NCBI RefSeq assembly: GCF_017873175.1
Contig: NZ_JAGGJW010000014.1
Coordinates: 156,588-220,587, forward strand
Direction of reading: 5' to 3'
Length of the DNA stretch: 64,000 bases
Origin: Neorhizobium petrolearium
GTDB taxonomy: Bacteria; Pseudomonadota; Alphaproteobacteria; Rhizobiales; Rhizobiaceae
In this document: positions 42,401 to 51,342 of the stretch, one piece after another
How the letters are laid out: every line of letters starts with the position of its first letter
Numbering within the stretch: position 1 is the first letter of the stretch
Translations under genes and position numbers: made by a program
Notes under the pieces: generated by a model
The model's input: the letters and a program-made list of their open reading frames with translations, nothing else
Databases searched by the model: none
What the model was told of the DNA's origin: nothing

Positions 42401-42431
42401 ATTGACGTCAATCTTGATGCAATTGATCAAT
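42401..42431. promoter_or_regulatory. Two palindromes between divergent citrate synthase genes
   Basis: ATTGACGTCAAT (42401-42412) is a perfect 12-bp palindrome and ATTGATCAAT (42422-42431) a perfect 10-bp one. Their centres are 20 bases apart, about two helical turns, on the same face of DNA. The second touches the start codon of the HTH-citrate synthase. They are the natural candidates for binding by that protein. Confidence 0.6.
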
Positions 42432-43583
42432 ATGAACACGCTCTGGATCACTGCCGAAGAGGCGCTTGCCCGGCTCGGAACCAAACCGCAGACGCTCTAT
42501 GCCAATGTCAGCCGTGGGAGAATCCGTGCGAGGCCGGACCCCACGGACCCGCGCCGCAGCCTTTACCGGGCCAGCGATGTGCAGCGGCTCGCAGAGCGCC
42601 ATGCCGGCCGGCGCCAGGCAGCCGCGGTCGCGGCGGAAGCCATCCGCTGGGGCGATCCGGTTCTGCCGACGGCGATTTCCGCGATTTCCGACGGAAAGCT
42701 GCTCTATCGCGGCCAGGACGCGATAGAGCTTGCCGACTATGCGACACTGGAAGAGGTCGCCGCCCTTCTTTGGGACAGCCAGGACATCTGTGTCGAAACG
42801 GGTGAGGGCGGCGAGGGCGGGGCGTCGCGCATGGCAAATGCCCTGACGCTCCTTGCGGCGCGCGTCATGAACGATCTGCCGGCATTGGGCAGGAAGCCTT
42901 CCGTCCTGCGGGCCGAGGCTGCCTCGGTGCTGTCCACGGCGGCCGCCGGGCTTGCCCCATGGAATGGCGAGCCGGTGTCACTGCATCAGCGCCTTGCGCT
43001 TGGCTGGCAACGGCCCGAAGCGGTCGACCCGATCCGCAGGGCGCTGGTGCTTGCGGCGGAACATGAACTCGCGGTCTCTGCTTTCGCTGCACGCGTCACC
43101 GCATCATCCGGTGCGGCCCTTTCGGCAGCAACGCTTTCGGGGTTGGCGACGCTGACCGGGCCAAGGCATGGCGGCGCATGGCTCAGCGTCACGCTGCTTG
43201 CGGAACAGGCCGCATCTGTCGGCGTGCGGGAAGCGATCCGGGGCGCCCTGTCTTCGGAGGGGCTGGTGCGGGCCTTCGGCCACCGGCTTTATCCGCAAGG
43301 CGATCCCCGCGCCAAGGCCCTGTTGGCGAGCTTCGAGGTGCCGCCGCTCTACAACTCACTGGCGGAGGCGGGGGAGGAACTGCTCGGCGAGCCGGCCAAT
43401 ATCGATTTCGCACTTGCCGCGCTTGCAGCCACGTTCGGGCTACCGGAAGACTCGCCGCTCGTCATCTTCGCTCTTGCCCGAACCCCGGGCTGGCTCGCGC
43501 ACGCCATGGAGCAGGTCGATAGCGGTCAGCTGATTCGACCGCGAGCCCATTATGCAGGCATCCCGCCAGACGATGCTCTTTAA
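42432..43583 (+). CDS. Citrate synthase-fold protein with N-terminal helix-turn-helix domain
   Basis: A 383-residue fusion. Residues 1-60 form a MerR/excisionase-type winged helix: WITAEEALARLGTKPQTLYA, then VSRGRIRARPDPTDPRRSLY and ASDVQRLAERH. The remaining 320 residues are a citrate synthase domain with His246 (LTGPRHGGAW), His284 (RAFGHRLYPQGDPRA), Asp325 (NIDFALA) and EHELAVSAF, so the catalytic set is intact. It may be an enzyme, a metabolite-sensing regulator, or both. The ATG at 42432 follows a palindrome. It is transcribed away from another citrate synthase gene. Confidence 0.9.
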   Translation: MNTLWITAEEALARLGTKPQTLYANVSRGRIRARPDPTDPRRSLYRASDVQRLAERHAGRRQAAAVAAEAIRWGDPVLPTAISAISDGKLLYRGQDAIELADYATLEEVAALLWDSQDICVETGEGGEGGASRMANALTLLAARVMNDLPALGRKPSVLRAEAASVLSTAAAGLAPWNGEPVSLHQRLALGWQRPEAVDPIRRALVLAAEHELAVSAFAARVTASSGAALSAATLSGLATLTGPRHGGAWLSVTLLAEQAASVGVREAIRGALSSEGLVRAFGHRLYPQGDPRAKALLASFEVPPLYNSLAEAGEELLGEPANIDFALAALAATFGLPEDSPLVIFALARTPGWLAHAMEQVDSGQLIRPRAHYAGIPPDDAL

Positions 43584-43632
43584 GGCCATGCAGGGGTCTG
43601 GCACTGCGCCTGAACCCCAACTCCTAAAGCCT

Positions 43633-45087
43633 TTATAGCGTTTCAGGACCAGATGGATTCGTTCTGGCCTTGTAGGCTGCGAGCGCTCTGTCTCGGGCAA
43701 GGCCGTGATCGACGATCGGCCTCGGATAGGTTCGGCCGAGTTCGATTCCGGCCTTATCCAGAATGTTCTTCGGCGCATCGAAGGGCTTGTGGATGTACTT
43801 GCGGTCCAGGTTGCCGAGTTCCGGTACGTGCTCGCGCACGTAATCGCCCTCCGGATCGAATTTCTCGCCTTGCAGGACCGGGTTGAAGATACGGAAGAAG
43901 GGCGAAGCGTCGGCGCCCGAGCCCGCGACCCACTGCCAGTTTGCGGCATTGTTGGCGGGATCGGCATCGACCAGCGTATCGCGGAACCACTTCTCGCCCT
44001 TGCGCCAGTCGATCATCAGATCCTTGATGAGAAAAGATGCGGTGATCATCCTCACCCGATTATGCATGAAGCCGTAGCGCCAGAGTTGGCGCATGCCGGC
44101 ATCGACGATCGGGTAACCCGTCAGCCCCTTCGTCCAGGCGCGGAATTCCTTCGCATTATACCCCCAATGGAAGGTATCGAAAGTGTTGTCCCAGTTCTTC
44201 TCGTCCAGCTCCGGGAAATCAATCAGCAGGGTGTAGCAGAAGTCGCGCCAGGCGAGCTCACGGCGAAAATGCACCACATCTTCGGAAGCGGTCTTCGGCA
44301 TGCCCTTGGTCGCATGCAAGATACGAGCCGGGGAAATCTCTCCGTGGGTGAGATGGGGCGACAGCAAAGACGTGGCTTGGACGCTCGGCAGGTCACGACC
44401 ATCCTTATAGTTTTGGAGCTTCCGGTCGATAAAGTCAGCGAGTTTTTCCCGAGCGCCATCTTCACCGGGCGTCCATATTGCCGGGAAACCGGCCGCCCAG
44501 TCTGGCTTTCTCGGAAGAAATCCCCAACTTTCCAGCCTCTCTGACCGGTGATGATGATCCTGCGAAGGAATTTTCAACGGCGGACCGATCGGCTCCCGAG
44601 GCTCGCCGGCCTTCTGCAGAGCGTTCCAGAACGGCGTGAAAACCCTGAAAGCCTTGCCGGCTCCGGTGCGGATCGCATGCGGCTCGTGCAGAAGCTGGCC
44701 ATGGAACGCACGGACGGCGATATCGTGCTTCCTCAGTTCGAGCGCGATGCCACGATCGACCTGATGCCGCTCGTAGGCGCGATTGACAAAAACCGTGCGA
44801 GCGCCAGTCTGGCGGGAGAGATCGACCAGCACGTCCTCCGCCTTTCCGGAAATCAATGTCAGGCCGCTGCCGGCGGACTTCAGGGATTTCGCCAGCGCCG
44901 CCAGGGAATGATGCAGCCACCATCGCTGAGCGGCTCCCAGCGGGCCGACATTCAAATGCTCCGGTTCACGGATGTAGACCGGAATGACTGGGCTGCCGGC
45001 TTCCATCGCCGCGTGCAATGCCGGGTTGTCATCCAGGCGCAAATCCCTGCGGAACCAGACGATGCTGGGGACTTCTGATTTCGGCAC
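43633..45087 (-). CDS. phrB: Deoxyribodipyrimidine photo-lyase
   Basis: A 484-residue CPD photolyase that repairs UV-induced pyrimidine dimers with light. The N-terminal antenna domain starts IVWFRRDLRLDDNPAL; the FAD domain carries ATSLLSPHLTHGEISPARI, WRDFCYTLL, KGLTGYPIVDAGMRQLWRYGFMHNRVRM and WQWVAGSGADASPFFRIFNP, the family signature region. The length is normal for class I enzymes. The start is GTG at 45085-45087 with a GGAGA site. It lies 63 bases downstream of moeA, in the position where lexA often stands in related genomes. Confidence 0.96.
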   Translation of the reverse strand: MPKSEVPSIVWFRRDLRLDDNPALHAAMEAGSPVIPVYIREPEHLNVGPLGAAQRWWLHHSLAALAKSLKSAGSGLTLISGKAEDVLVDLSRQTGARTVFVNRAYERHQVDRGIALELRKHDIAVRAFHGQLLHEPHAIRTGAGKAFRVFTPFWNALQKAGEPREPIGPPLKIPSQDHHHRSERLESWGFLPRKPDWAAGFPAIWTPGEDGAREKLADFIDRKLQNYKDGRDLPSVQATSLLSPHLTHGEISPARILHATKGMPKTASEDVVHFRRELAWRDFCYTLLIDFPELDEKNWDNTFDTFHWGYNAKEFRAWTKGLTGYPIVDAGMRQLWRYGFMHNRVRMITASFLIKDLMIDWRKGEKWFRDTLVDADPANNAANWQWVAGSGADASPFFRIFNPVLQGEKFDPEGDYVREHVPELGNLDRKYIHKPFDAPKNILDKAGIELGRTYPRPIVDHGLARDRALAAYKARTNPSGPETL

Positions 45088-45150
45088 ACTATTCTCCGTA
45101 AGAGGACAATGCTTCCCAAGCTCCGGATTTGGTCGATATCCGGCTAGTCG

Positions 45151-46365
45151 TCAGGGACGTATCAGCAATACGGGACAAGGAGAGCCTGCAGGCAGTTCCG
45201 GCGCGTGCGGCGGGCGGATGATCAGCCCGCCGGACTGCGCAAAAATCTTCATCATCGAAGAATCCTGTTTCTGGAAGGCCTCGGCCACCAGATTACCGGC
45301 GTGATCCTTCGAGATCTTCGCACGCAGATAATCCTGGCGCTGGTCGTTGGCGGCCAGCGCCTTCGCCGTGATGCCTTCCACTTCGCGGTGCCTTTCCGGC
45401 AGGCGGGCGAGCTTGCGAAGCAGCGGCTCCAGAAAGAGCATACCGGTAACCAGGCTTGCAACCGGATTGCCCGGAAGGCCGAGCACCTGCATGCCTTCAA
45501 GGGTCCCGACCATGAGCGGCTTGCCCGGCCGCATGGCGATCCGCCAGAAATCGAGTTGCATGCCTGCGTTCTTCAGCGTCGCCTGGACGAGGTCGTGATC
45601 GCCGACCGAGGCGCCACCAAGCGTCACCAGCACATCGGCTTGCGCGGCGCGGGCCTTTTCGATCGCAGCAGCGATATCCTCTTGCCGATCCCTGACGATG
45701 CCGAAGTCCAGAACCTCGCCGCCATTGTCGCGCACCAGCGCGGAGACGCCGAACGTGTTGGACGCGATGATCTGTGCCGGACCGGGTGTGTCGCCGGGCA
45801 AGACCAGTTCGTCGCCGGTCGCCAGGATTGCGACGCGCGGACGACGATAGACGGAAAGCTCCGGATGGTTCGCCGCAGCGGCGACCGTCAGGTGCGAAAA
45901 ATCGAGAAGGGTGCCGGGATGGAGCACCGTCTCGCCCTCAAAAAAGTCCTGGCCGCGCGGGCGTACATGCCGGCCCTTCACGACCGCGAACGTGGTGCGG
46001 ATACGGTTGCCGTCCAGCCTTTCGGCATCCTCCTGGATCAATACGGAATCGGCACCTTCCGGCAGGGGCGCGCCGGTGAAGATGCGAACGGTCTCCCCTT
46101 TGCCGACCACCCCTTCGAAAGCATGGCCGGCAGCGGCACTGCCGATAACCATCAATTCAGAGTCGATCGCAGATGCATCTTCGGCTCGCAGAGCATAACC
46201 ATCCATAGCGGAAGCATCGAATGGCGGCTGAGTAAGCTGGGCGATCACGTCGGCCGCCAGAACCCGGCCGCTGGCCTCGCCAAGTGGAACGGTTTCGCTT
46301 CCGGCAATCGGGTCCGCCTTGTCCAGCAGGCGGCTCTTCGCCTCGGAAACGGGCAACAATGCCAT
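45151..46365 (-). CDS. moeA: Molybdopterin molybdenumtransferase
   Basis: MoeA inserts molybdate into adenylylated molybdopterin to form the molybdenum cofactor. The 404-residue protein shows QPPFDASAMDGYALR near the N-terminus, then PRGQDFFEGETVLHPG, the MoeA/MogA-type domain with VTLGGASVGDHDLVQATL, and LGLPGNPVASLVTG before the C-terminal domain. Length is normal. The ATG at 46363-46365 is 15 bases after the moaC stop, so it is in the trpDC-moaC-moeA operon. Its C-terminus ends LLIRP. Confidence 0.96.
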   Translation of the reverse strand: MALLPVSEAKSRLLDKADPIAGSETVPLGEASGRVLAADVIAQLTQPPFDASAMDGYALRAEDASAIDSELMVIGSAAAGHAFEGVVGKGETVRIFTGAPLPEGADSVLIQEDAERLDGNRIRTTFAVVKGRHVRPRGQDFFEGETVLHPGTLLDFSHLTVAAAANHPELSVYRRPRVAILATGDELVLPGDTPGPAQIIASNTFGVSALVRDNGGEVLDFGIVRDRQEDIAAAIEKARAAQADVLVTLGGASVGDHDLVQATLKNAGMQLDFWRIAMRPGKPLMVGTLEGMQVLGLPGNPVASLVTGMLFLEPLLRKLARLPERHREVEGITAKALAANDQRQDYLRAKISKDHAGNLVAEAFQKQDSSMMKIFAQSGGLIIRPPHAPELPAGSPCPVLLIRP

Positions 46366-46380
46366 CTCTCAGCCCTCCAC

Positions 46381-46860
46381 TCAGCCCTTTGGGCGATAGG
46401 TTCCGGACTTGCCGCCGGTCTTTTCGAGAAGACGAATCCCCCCGATCTCCATCCCCTTGTCGGCGGCCTTGGCCATGTCATAGATCGTCAGGCACGAGAC
46501 GGAAACCGCTGTCAGCGCCTCCATCTCGACGCCGGTCTTGCCGGTAAGCTTCGCTGTCGCCCTAACGCGCAGGCCCGGAAGCGTCTCGTCTTCTGTGATA
46601 TCCACCGAAACCTTGGTCAGCATCAGCGGATGGCAGAGTGGGATCAGGTCCGACGTCTTCTTGGCTGCCATGATGCCGGCCAGTCGCGCCGTGCCGATCA
46701 CATCGCCCTTTTTTGCGTTGCCCTCGCGGATCAACGAGAGCGTTTCCGGCAGCATGCGGACGTAACCTTCGGCCGTCGCCGAACGATTCGTCTCGGCCTT
46801 GTCGCCGACATCGACCATATGCGCCTCGCCGGACGTGCCGATATGGGTGAGGTTCGCCAT
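46381..46860 (-). CDS. moaC: Cyclic pyranopterin monophosphate synthase
   Basis: MoaC turns the MoaA product into cyclic pyranopterin monophosphate in molybdenum cofactor synthesis. The 159-residue protein contains MVDVGDKAETNRSATAEG, KGDVIGTARLAGIMAAKKTSDLIPLCHPL, GVEMEALTAVSVSCLTIYDM and DKGMEIGGIRLLEKTGGKSG, the complete family signature including the active-site His and Lys region. Its ATG overlaps the trpC stop (TAATG), so it is translationally coupled to tryptophan genes. Confidence 0.97.
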   Translation of the reverse strand: MANLTHIGTSGEAHMVDVGDKAETNRSATAEGYVRMLPETLSLIREGNAKKGDVIGTARLAGIMAAKKTSDLIPLCHPLMLTKVSVDITEDETLPGLRVRATAKLTGKTGVEMEALTAVSVSCLTIYDMAKAADKGMEIGGIRLLEKTGGKSGTYRPKG

Positions 46861-47675
46861 TACTCTGCCGCCAGGGTCGCGGTCTCGCCGGTCAGAAGCA
46901 GGCGGGTCGCCGCGGCCACGTCGTCCTTGCGCATCAGGCTTTCGCCGACGAGGAAGGTGTTGATGCCGACCTGTCTGAGGCGCTGGCAGTCTTCGTGCGT
47001 GAAAATGCCGCTTTCTCCGACGAGCAGACGATCGGCCGGCACCATCGGCGCCAGTTTTTCGCTCGTTTCCAGGCTCAATTCGAAGGTGCGCAGGTTACGG
47101 TTGTTGATACCGATCAGCGGCGAGGGGAGTTTGAGCGCCCGCTCCATCTCTTCGGCATCATGGACCTCGATCAGAACGTCCATGTCGAGTTCGACGGCAA
47201 CATCGTAAAGCTCGCGCGCTTCACCGTCGGACAGCGATGCCATGATCAGCAGGATACAGTCGGCGCCCCAGGCACGCGCCTCATAGACCTGATAGGGCTC
47301 GAACATGAAGTCCTTGCGCAGAGCCGGAAGCGAGCAGGCATTACGGGCCGCGATCAAAAATTCCGGAGCTCCCTGGAAGCTCGGCTTGTCGGTCAATACC
47401 GAAAGGCAGGCAGCGCCGCCGGCTTCATAAGCGGCAGCAAGGGCAGGGGGATCGAAATCCGGGCGGATCAGACCCTTTGACGGGCTGGCCTTCTTGATCT
47501 CGGCAATGAGAGCGAATCCGCCTGCATCCTGCTTTGCCTTCAGCGCCCGATAGAAACCGCGCGGGGCGGGCTGCTCGGCGGCGCGGAGCTTCACCTCGGC
47601 GAGCGGCAGGGTCGCCTTGGCAGCGGCGATTTCCTCGCGCTTGTAGGCTTCGATCTTCTTCAGGATATCGGTCAC
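46860..47675 (-). CDS. trpC: Indole-3-glycerol-phosphate synthase
   Basis: TrpC closes the indole ring in tryptophan synthesis. The 271-residue stand-alone enzyme (no TrpF fusion) carries FALIAEIKKASPSKGLIR with the catalytic Lys, LPALRKDFMFEPYQV, EVHDAEEMERAL, INNRNLRTF and VGESGIFTHED, all expected. The start is GTG at 47673-47675, with AAAGGA upstream and four bases after the trpD stop. The frame extends to 47759 inside trpD without support. Its stop shares TAATG with moaC. Confidence 0.97.
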   Translation of the reverse strand: MTDILKKIEAYKREEIAAAKATLPLAEVKLRAAEQPAPRGFYRALKAKQDAGGFALIAEIKKASPSKGLIRPDFDPPALAAAYEAGGAACLSVLTDKPSFQGAPEFLIAARNACSLPALRKDFMFEPYQVYEARAWGADCILLIMASLSDGEARELYDVAVELDMDVLIEVHDAEEMERALKLPSPLIGINNRNLRTFELSLETSEKLAPMVPADRLLVGESGIFTHEDCQRLRQVGINTFLVGESLMRKDDVAAATRLLLTGETATLAAE

Positions 47676-47679
47676 GGCT

Positions 47680-48696
47680 TCAATCCTTTTCGTTCGAGAC
47701 GGCGACGAGGCGGTCGAGGGCCGCCGCTGCCTCGCCGCTTTCCAGCGAACGGGCAGCAAGCCTCATGCCGTCCGCGATCGTTTCCGCCTTGCCGGCGATC
47801 ACTAGGGCCGCCGCCGCGTTGCAGAGGGCGATATCGCGATAGGCATTTTTCGCACCGGCGAGCACCGCGCGCAAGGCCGCAGCATTGACCATCCCATCGC
47901 CGCCTTTGAGTTCGGCGAGCGTCGCAGGCTGCACGCCGAAATCCATCGGTGTCAGTTCGAAGGAACGGATCTTGCCGTCTTCCAGCGCGGTAACCTGGGT
48001 AATGCCTGTCGTGGTGATTTCATCCATACCGTCGCCATGCACCACCCAGACGGTTTCGGAGCCCAAGTCGCGCAGCACTTCGGCGATCGGCTCCAGCCAT
48101 TTCGGCGCGAAGACACCAAGAAGCTGGCGTTTGGCTCCTGCCGGGTTCGAAAGGGGACCGAGCAGGTTGAAGATCGTGCGCGTGCCGAGCTCGACGCGAC
48201 TCGGGCCGACATGGCGCATCGCCGCATGATGCATGGAGGCGAACATGAAGCCGATGCCGGCTTCCCTGATGCAGCGGGTGATCAGGTCGGGGCCGATTTC
48301 CAGATCGACGCCCAGCACCGACAGCGCGTCGGCCGTGCCGGATTTCGAGCTCTGCGCCCGATTGCCGTGCTTGGCGACCGGTACGCCGCAGCCGGCGACG
48401 ATGAGCGAGGCGAGGGTGGAAATATTATAGGTTCCCAAGCCGTCGCCGCCGGTGCCGACGATATCGATCGCGTCAGCCGGGGCATCGACGGGCAGCATTT
48501 TCGAACGCATGGTGGCGACCGCACCGGTGATCTCTGCGACAGTCTCGCCACGCACACGCAGTGCCATCAGGAAGCCGCCGATCTGCGAGGGCGTTGCCTC
48601 TCCCGACATCAGGATGTCGAAAGCCTCACGCGCTTCCTCACGCGTCAGGCTCTCGCCATTGGCGACCTTGGCGATAAGGGGTTTCAGCTCAGGCAT
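47680..48696 (-). CDS. trpD: Anthranilate phosphoribosyltransferase
   Basis: TrpD attaches phosphoribosyl to anthranilate. The 338-residue protein has DIVGTGGDGLGTYNISTLAS (PRPP site), KHGNRAQSSKSGTADALSVLG, and FNLLGPLSNPAGAKRQLLGV, the anthranilate channel region. Length is normal for a stand-alone TrpD. The ATG at 48694-48696 is 18 bases from the PpiD stop, so it follows ppiD in the same transcription unit. The trpE gene is not in this window. Confidence 0.97.
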   Translation of the reverse strand: MPELKPLIAKVANGESLTREEAREAFDILMSGEATPSQIGGFLMALRVRGETVAEITGAVATMRSKMLPVDAPADAIDIVGTGGDGLGTYNISTLASLIVAGCGVPVAKHGNRAQSSKSGTADALSVLGVDLEIGPDLITRCIREAGIGFMFASMHHAAMRHVGPSRVELGTRTIFNLLGPLSNPAGAKRQLLGVFAPKWLEPIAEVLRDLGSETVWVVHGDGMDEITTTGITQVTALEDGKIRSFELTPMDFGVQPATLAELKGGDGMVNAAALRAVLAGAKNAYRDIALCNAAAALVIAGKAETIADGMRLAARSLESGEAAAALDRLVAVSNEKD

Positions 48697-48714
48697 ACTC
48701 GGCTACCTCGCACA

Positions 48715-50598
48715 TTACTGCAGCATGACCTGATTGAGGACGGTCTGGTTGACGGAGACGCCATAACTGTTCTTCAGGCTGTTGACCATCTGGTCGAGCA
48801 TGTCGTCGCCGACCGCCTCCGCCATCCGCTCCAGTTGCTCATCGCCGGAAAGCGCATCGGTGGTCACCTGATCGACGGCTGTCACCTTCATCAGGAGACG
48901 GCTTTCACCATCGGCGCCAAGCGCTGTGGCAGTGATGCCGACCGGGCCGGAGAAAGCTGCCGCGATCGCTTCGCCTCCGAAAATTGCGTCCTCCCCGCCG
49001 CGGCGCAGGCCCTGCTTGTTTTCGACCGAAAGGCCGAGTTCTGCGCCGATGGCCTCAATAGTCTCGCCCTTATCCAGGCGGCCCTTGAGCTCATTGGCCT
49101 TGGCTGCAAGCGCCTGGCGCTGCTGTTCCGCGGTCCAGTCGGCAATCGCCTTGTCGCGCACTTCGGCAAGCGGCCTGTCGCGCTCGGGGACGATGTTGCG
49201 GACCTCGAACCAGACATAACCATCATTGCCGAGGTTCACCGGAATGGTATCGGCGCCAGGCTCGGTGCGAAAGACTTCGCCGAGCAGCTGATTGGAAGCC
49301 GGAAGATCAGCGATCTGCTGCTCCTGCTCGTTGCGGCCCGAGGCATCGGCGGTGACGGTGACGATCTTGAGATTGAGATCCTTGGCCGTATCTTCCAGTG
49401 ACGTGCCGCCGCTGCGCATGTCTTCAAAGCGGTCGTGGACGTTCAGGACTTCCTGGGAGGCCGCGGAAACCGCAAGCTGCTTGCGGATATCCTCTTTCAC
49501 CTCGTCGAACGAACGGGTCGTTTCCGGGCGAATATTGGTGACGCGCAGGATCACCGGACCAAAGGTGCCGTCAATGACGGGCGTCGTGCCGCCGGCCGCT
49601 GCAACCTTGAAGGCGGGCTCGGCAAAGGTCGGATCCGGCATGTTCTCCCTGGTGAAGTCACCCAGCAGCACGTCGGTCGGCGTCTTGCCCTGGTCCTTGA
49701 TGATCTGGTCGAAGGTCGCCGTCCCATCCTTGAGCTGCGTTGCGGCAGCTTCCGCCATTTCCTTGTCCGGGAACGTAAGCTGCTCGATCGTGCGGGTTTC
49801 GTGAGTCTTGTAGTTGTCCTTGCTTTTCTCGTACTGGGCACGCACATGGTCATCCGTGATCGAGGACACATCGGCGATATCGGCCGGCTGCAGCTTTACA
49901 TAGGCGAAGGTCCGGTATTCCGGCGCCCGATAACGGCTTTTCACACCTTCGAACCAGGCGGACAGCACGTCGTCGGCCGGCGCCTTGACCGGATCGATAT
50001 TGGCGTTGGAGAGCAGGAGATAGTCGACGGAACGGCTCTCATCGCGATACTGCTTCAAGGCATCGACGAGTACTTGCGGCGGCTTGAATCCGTCGGACAC
50101 CGCCTCGACGACCTGGCTTCGCACTGCAACCTTGGTGCGCTCCTTGATGTAGTCATCCTCCCGGATACCTGCATTGCGCAGCCTCGACGTAAAGAGGTTG
50201 CGATCAAACTGGCCATTGACGCCCTTGAAGGCCGGATCCTCGGCAATCAGGCCCGCGAGCCTTTCCTCGGAAAGACCGAGGTTCATATCATCCGAAAGCT
50301 GATCGAGCGCAGCGCCGGCAGCAAGCTGGGCGAAAACCTCGTTCTCGACACCAAAGGCGCGCGCCTGCTCGGCGGTCAGTTGGGTGCCAAACTGGCGGCT
50401 CAGATTGGCGATCTGGCGCTGGTAGGCCAGGCGGAATTCCTCAGCCGATATCTGCTGGTCCCCGACCGTCATCACGGTATTGCCGTTCGCCGTCAACATC
50501 GAACTGGAAACACCCCAGATGCCGAAGGAAACGACCAGAAGCAGGAGGAGAGCCTTGGCAACCCAGGAGCGGGCGGCGTTTCTGAGGGAATCAAGCAT
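48715..50598 (-). CDS. PpiD/SurA-type peptidyl-prolyl isomerase (membrane-anchored)
   Basis: A 627-residue periplasmic foldase anchored by one N-terminal helix (about 13-34, VAKALLLLLVVSFGIWGVSSS). The SurA_N-like region spans about 35-200 (AEEFRLAYQRQIANLSRQFGTQ, EVFAQLAAGAALDQL), followed by a parvulin-like core (about 260-360, EKSKDNYKTHETRTIEQLTF, FDQIIKDQGKTP) and a C-terminal SurA-like part. It probably helps outer-membrane and secreted proteins fold near the Sec exit. It heads a minus-strand run with trpD, trpC, moaC and moeA. The ATG at 50596-50598 has a weak ribosome site. Confidence 0.9.
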   Translation of the reverse strand: MLDSLRNAARSWVAKALLLLLVVSFGIWGVSSSMLTANGNTVMTVGDQQISAEEFRLAYQRQIANLSRQFGTQLTAEQARAFGVENEVFAQLAAGAALDQLSDDMNLGLSEERLAGLIAEDPAFKGVNGQFDRNLFTSRLRNAGIREDDYIKERTKVAVRSQVVEAVSDGFKPPQVLVDALKQYRDESRSVDYLLLSNANIDPVKAPADDVLSAWFEGVKSRYRAPEYRTFAYVKLQPADIADVSSITDDHVRAQYEKSKDNYKTHETRTIEQLTFPDKEMAEAAATQLKDGTATFDQIIKDQGKTPTDVLLGDFTRENMPDPTFAEPAFKVAAAGGTTPVIDGTFGPVILRVTNIRPETTRSFDEVKEDIRKQLAVSAASQEVLNVHDRFEDMRSGGTSLEDTAKDLNLKIVTVTADASGRNEQEQQIADLPASNQLLGEVFRTEPGADTIPVNLGNDGYVWFEVRNIVPERDRPLAEVRDKAIADWTAEQQRQALAAKANELKGRLDKGETIEAIGAELGLSVENKQGLRRGGEDAIFGGEAIAAAFSGPVGITATALGADGESRLLMKVTAVDQVTTDALSGDEQLERMAEAVGDDMLDQMVNSLKNSYGVSVNQTVLNQVMLQ

Positions 50599-50717
50599 CG
50601 ATCAACATACCTTACGAATAGTCCTGCCGCCTGAAACAAAGCGGATTGAAGGACTGTCTCTAAATCAAACCGAGACGGAAATGAAGGCATGCCGACGGAA
50701 AAGCGAACGGTGTTCGT

Positions 50718-50951
50718 TCATGCGTGTCTGGCAGCCGTCCCACCCGAAGAAATGGGGGCGGCATTCAGACGGTCTGCCAAGGCTCCGGCATCCTGCGGTG
50801 CGCGGACCTTCACGTCATTGTCGAAATAGACGTAAACATCCCGACCATGGGTCCGGGGAGGGGAGGCTGAATCGACACGTTCGGCCTCCTTCGGATCCTG
50901 TCCCTTCGCCCATTGGCGGATCAGATGAGCCCACGACGGTTCCTGAAGCGG
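50718..50951 (-). pseudogene. C-terminal remnant of a DUF72 gene
   Basis: On minus, an open frame reading PSWAHLIRQWAKGQDPKEAERV then GRDVYVYFDNDVKVRAPQDAGALADRL and ends at TGA (50718-50720). The RDVYVYFDNDVKVRAP block is the characteristic C-terminus of DUF72 (YecE-like) proteins, which are normally about 250 residues. Only about 78 remain; the upstream part is replaced by the DUF486 gene, whose stop lies two bases away. No start codon with ribosome site serves the remnant. It is a truncated pseudogene. Confidence 0.75.
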
Positions 50952-50952
50952 C

Positions 50953-51300
50953 CTATTTTGTGAAGATGAAAAAGGCGCCGAGGGCGATGAAACCGAAACC
51001 GACGATCTGCTTCCAATGGATCGTTTCGCCGAGATAAAGCACGGAAAAGATTACGAAGACAGAGAGCGTGATGATCTCCTGAATGGTCTTCAGCTGAGCC
51101 GCGTTGAAATAGCCGTAACCGATCCGGTTGGCCGGCACCTGCATGCAATATTCGAAAAAGGCGATGCCCCAACTCGCCAATATAACGATATAGAGCGGCT
51201 TATCCCCGAACTTCAGGTGGCCGTACCAGGCAAATGTCATGAAGACGTTGGAAAGAATCAGGAAGCCGATGGTAAGGAAGGGAACGGCGGCGTTGGGCAT
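50953..51300 (-). CDS. DUF486-family (DMT) small membrane protein
   Basis: A 115-residue protein with four helices (VPFLTIGFLILSNVFMTFAWY, LYIVILASWGIAFFEYCMQVP, TIQEIITLSVFVIFSVLYLGE, VGFGFIALGAFFIFTK) and the conserved ANRIGYGYFNAAQLKTIQE loop of DUF486. Such proteins are related to small multidrug resistance proteins; transport is inferred. It appears intact although remnants of other genes flank it on both sides. The ATG at 51298-51300 has no strong ribosome site. Confidence 0.9.
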   Translation of the reverse strand: MPNAAVPFLTIGFLILSNVFMTFAWYGHLKFGDKPLYIVILASWGIAFFEYCMQVPANRIGYGYFNAAQLKTIQEIITLSVFVIFSVLYLGETIHWKQIVGFGFIALGAFFIFTK

Positions 51301-51342
51301 GGGTGATGATTCCGTGGCAGGATAAAAGATGCCCTACGGCAA

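Noticed and set aside
42414..42430. FNR/FixK-like box TTGAT..ATCAA
   Set aside because: The spacer is seven bases rather than four, so it does not match the anaerobox; the two palindromes explain the symmetry better.
45205..47208. 667-residue plus-strand open frame
   Set aside because: It spans moeA, moaC and trpC on the opposite strand, all of which have clear family motifs.
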